Below, in pieces: positions 63,822 to 64,000 of a stretch of 64,000 nt of DNA (the stretch's first letter is position 1; every line of letters begins with the position of its first letter). The stretch is taken from positions 124,001-188,000 of the forward strand of contig NZ_JBEYXW010000007.1 in NCBI RefSeq assembly GCF_040645195.1, in the 5' to 3' direction. The notes under the pieces are model-generated. The model was not told the DNA's origin and searched no databases. It was given only the letters and a program-made list of their open reading frames with translations. Position numbers and translations under genes: made by a program. This stretch comes from Prauserella_A sp040645195. GTDB taxonomy: Bacteria > Actinomycetota > Actinomycetes > Mycobacteriales > Pseudonocardiaceae.

Positions 63822-64000
63822 GCGCTGATCGGATCCGTCGTCTCGCCGTCCAGCGCGCGCACCAGCACGTCGTGCACGGCGTTCGCGGCGGGGAGTCGCC
63901 AGCCCCAGATCTCGGGCTTGACCCGCCAGTGCACGACACCGTGCTCGAACGGGGTCGGCGGCAGCGGAATGTAGCTTCCCTCGCCGTGCCAGCGGATGTC
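63785..64000 (-). CDS. C-terminal fragment of a bifunctional DNA primase/polymerase-like protein
   Basis: Only the last 71 codons are visible; the start is beyond the right edge. The readable segment RWHGEGSYIPLPPTPFEHG then VVHWRVKPEIWGWRLPAANA resembles the end of actinobacterial prim-pol proteins (PPxP, WRVxP, LPxA). The family call comes from pattern memory and needs the missing N-terminal catalytic residues. The stop at 63785 lies inside the helicase gene, giving a 37-base antisense overlap. Confidence 0.55.
   Translation of the reverse strand, partial: DIRWHGEGSYIPLPPTPFEHGVVHWRVKPEIWGWRLPAANAVHDVLVRALDGETTDPISAQPIFAAGSSAA

Overview
The window is a chromosomal segment of a high-GC actinomycete, most likely a member of the Pseudonocardiaceae. 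This rests on family knowledge rather than a database search. Markers are Lsr2, a MhuD-type heme-degrading enzyme, a duplicated ClpC N-domain, PE/PPE/EspG-like type VII secretion proteins, a WXG100-like/DUF3558 lipoprotein pair and frequent GTG starts. From memory, the order canB-like, mutY, amidase, hydrolase, mhuD, clpC, lsr2, lysS, coaX, panD, panC, DUF2520, two membrane proteins, folK, folB, folP, folE, ftsH, (T7SS substrates), hpt, tilS, metalloprotease, dacB, ppa, ..., holB, topA, ..., helicase follows Mycobacterium tuberculosis Rv3588c-Rv3649. The window is therefore mostly conserved core with lineage-specific insertions.

Layout. 1-4 kb: truncated transporter, hypothetical gene, class II aldolase, DivIVA-like coiled coil, DUF445 protein. 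4-8 kb: a three-gene zinc/manganese ABC operon with a Fur/Zur-type box, divergent from a LacI regulator. 8-14.7 kb: carbonic anhydrase, mutY, Tat-exported amidase, hydrolase, M1 lipoprotein peptidase, mhuD overlapping a sirtuin, NmrA-like protein. 14.8-20.5 kb: clpC, an iron-box-controlled FhuF-like gene, a frameshifted gene, an AraC regulator, lsr2. 20.6-29 kb: lysS, coaX, panD, panC and membrane proteins. 29-35.4 kb: a MerR gene with its own promoter dyad interrupts this cluster, followed by folK-folB-folP-folE-ftsH. 35.5-39 kb: PE-like, PPE-like and two EspG-like genes. 39-45.5 kb: hpt, tilS, a metalloprotease, dacB, ppa, glyA with an upstream ZTP riboswitch. 45.8-48.4 kb: a lower-GC WXG100-like/DUF3558 island, gamma carbonic anhydrase, a VOC protein, tRNA-Thr(CGT). 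48.4-64 kb: a large secreted protein, holB overlapping an MFS/thymidylate-kinase-like fusion, topA, a secreted protease, hppA, an MrfA-like helicase, and the end of a primase/polymerase-like gene.

Main discoveries. (1) folE carries an in-frame 208-residue mini-intein inserted directly before the zinc-ligand Cys of the CEHH motif. (2) A PE-PPE-EspG-EspG module with visible WxG and YxxxD signals lies between ftsH and hpt. That is the same interval that holds espACD/esxVW/PPE65/PE32 in M. tuberculosis, and no ESX core genes are present. (3) The thymidylate-kinase domain fused to an MFS transporter has lost its P-loop lysine and glycines. (4) Candidate control sites were read directly: a Zur/Fur-type box, an IdeR/DmdR box, a ClgR box, a MerR promoter, a LacI-type palindrome and a ZTP riboswitch.
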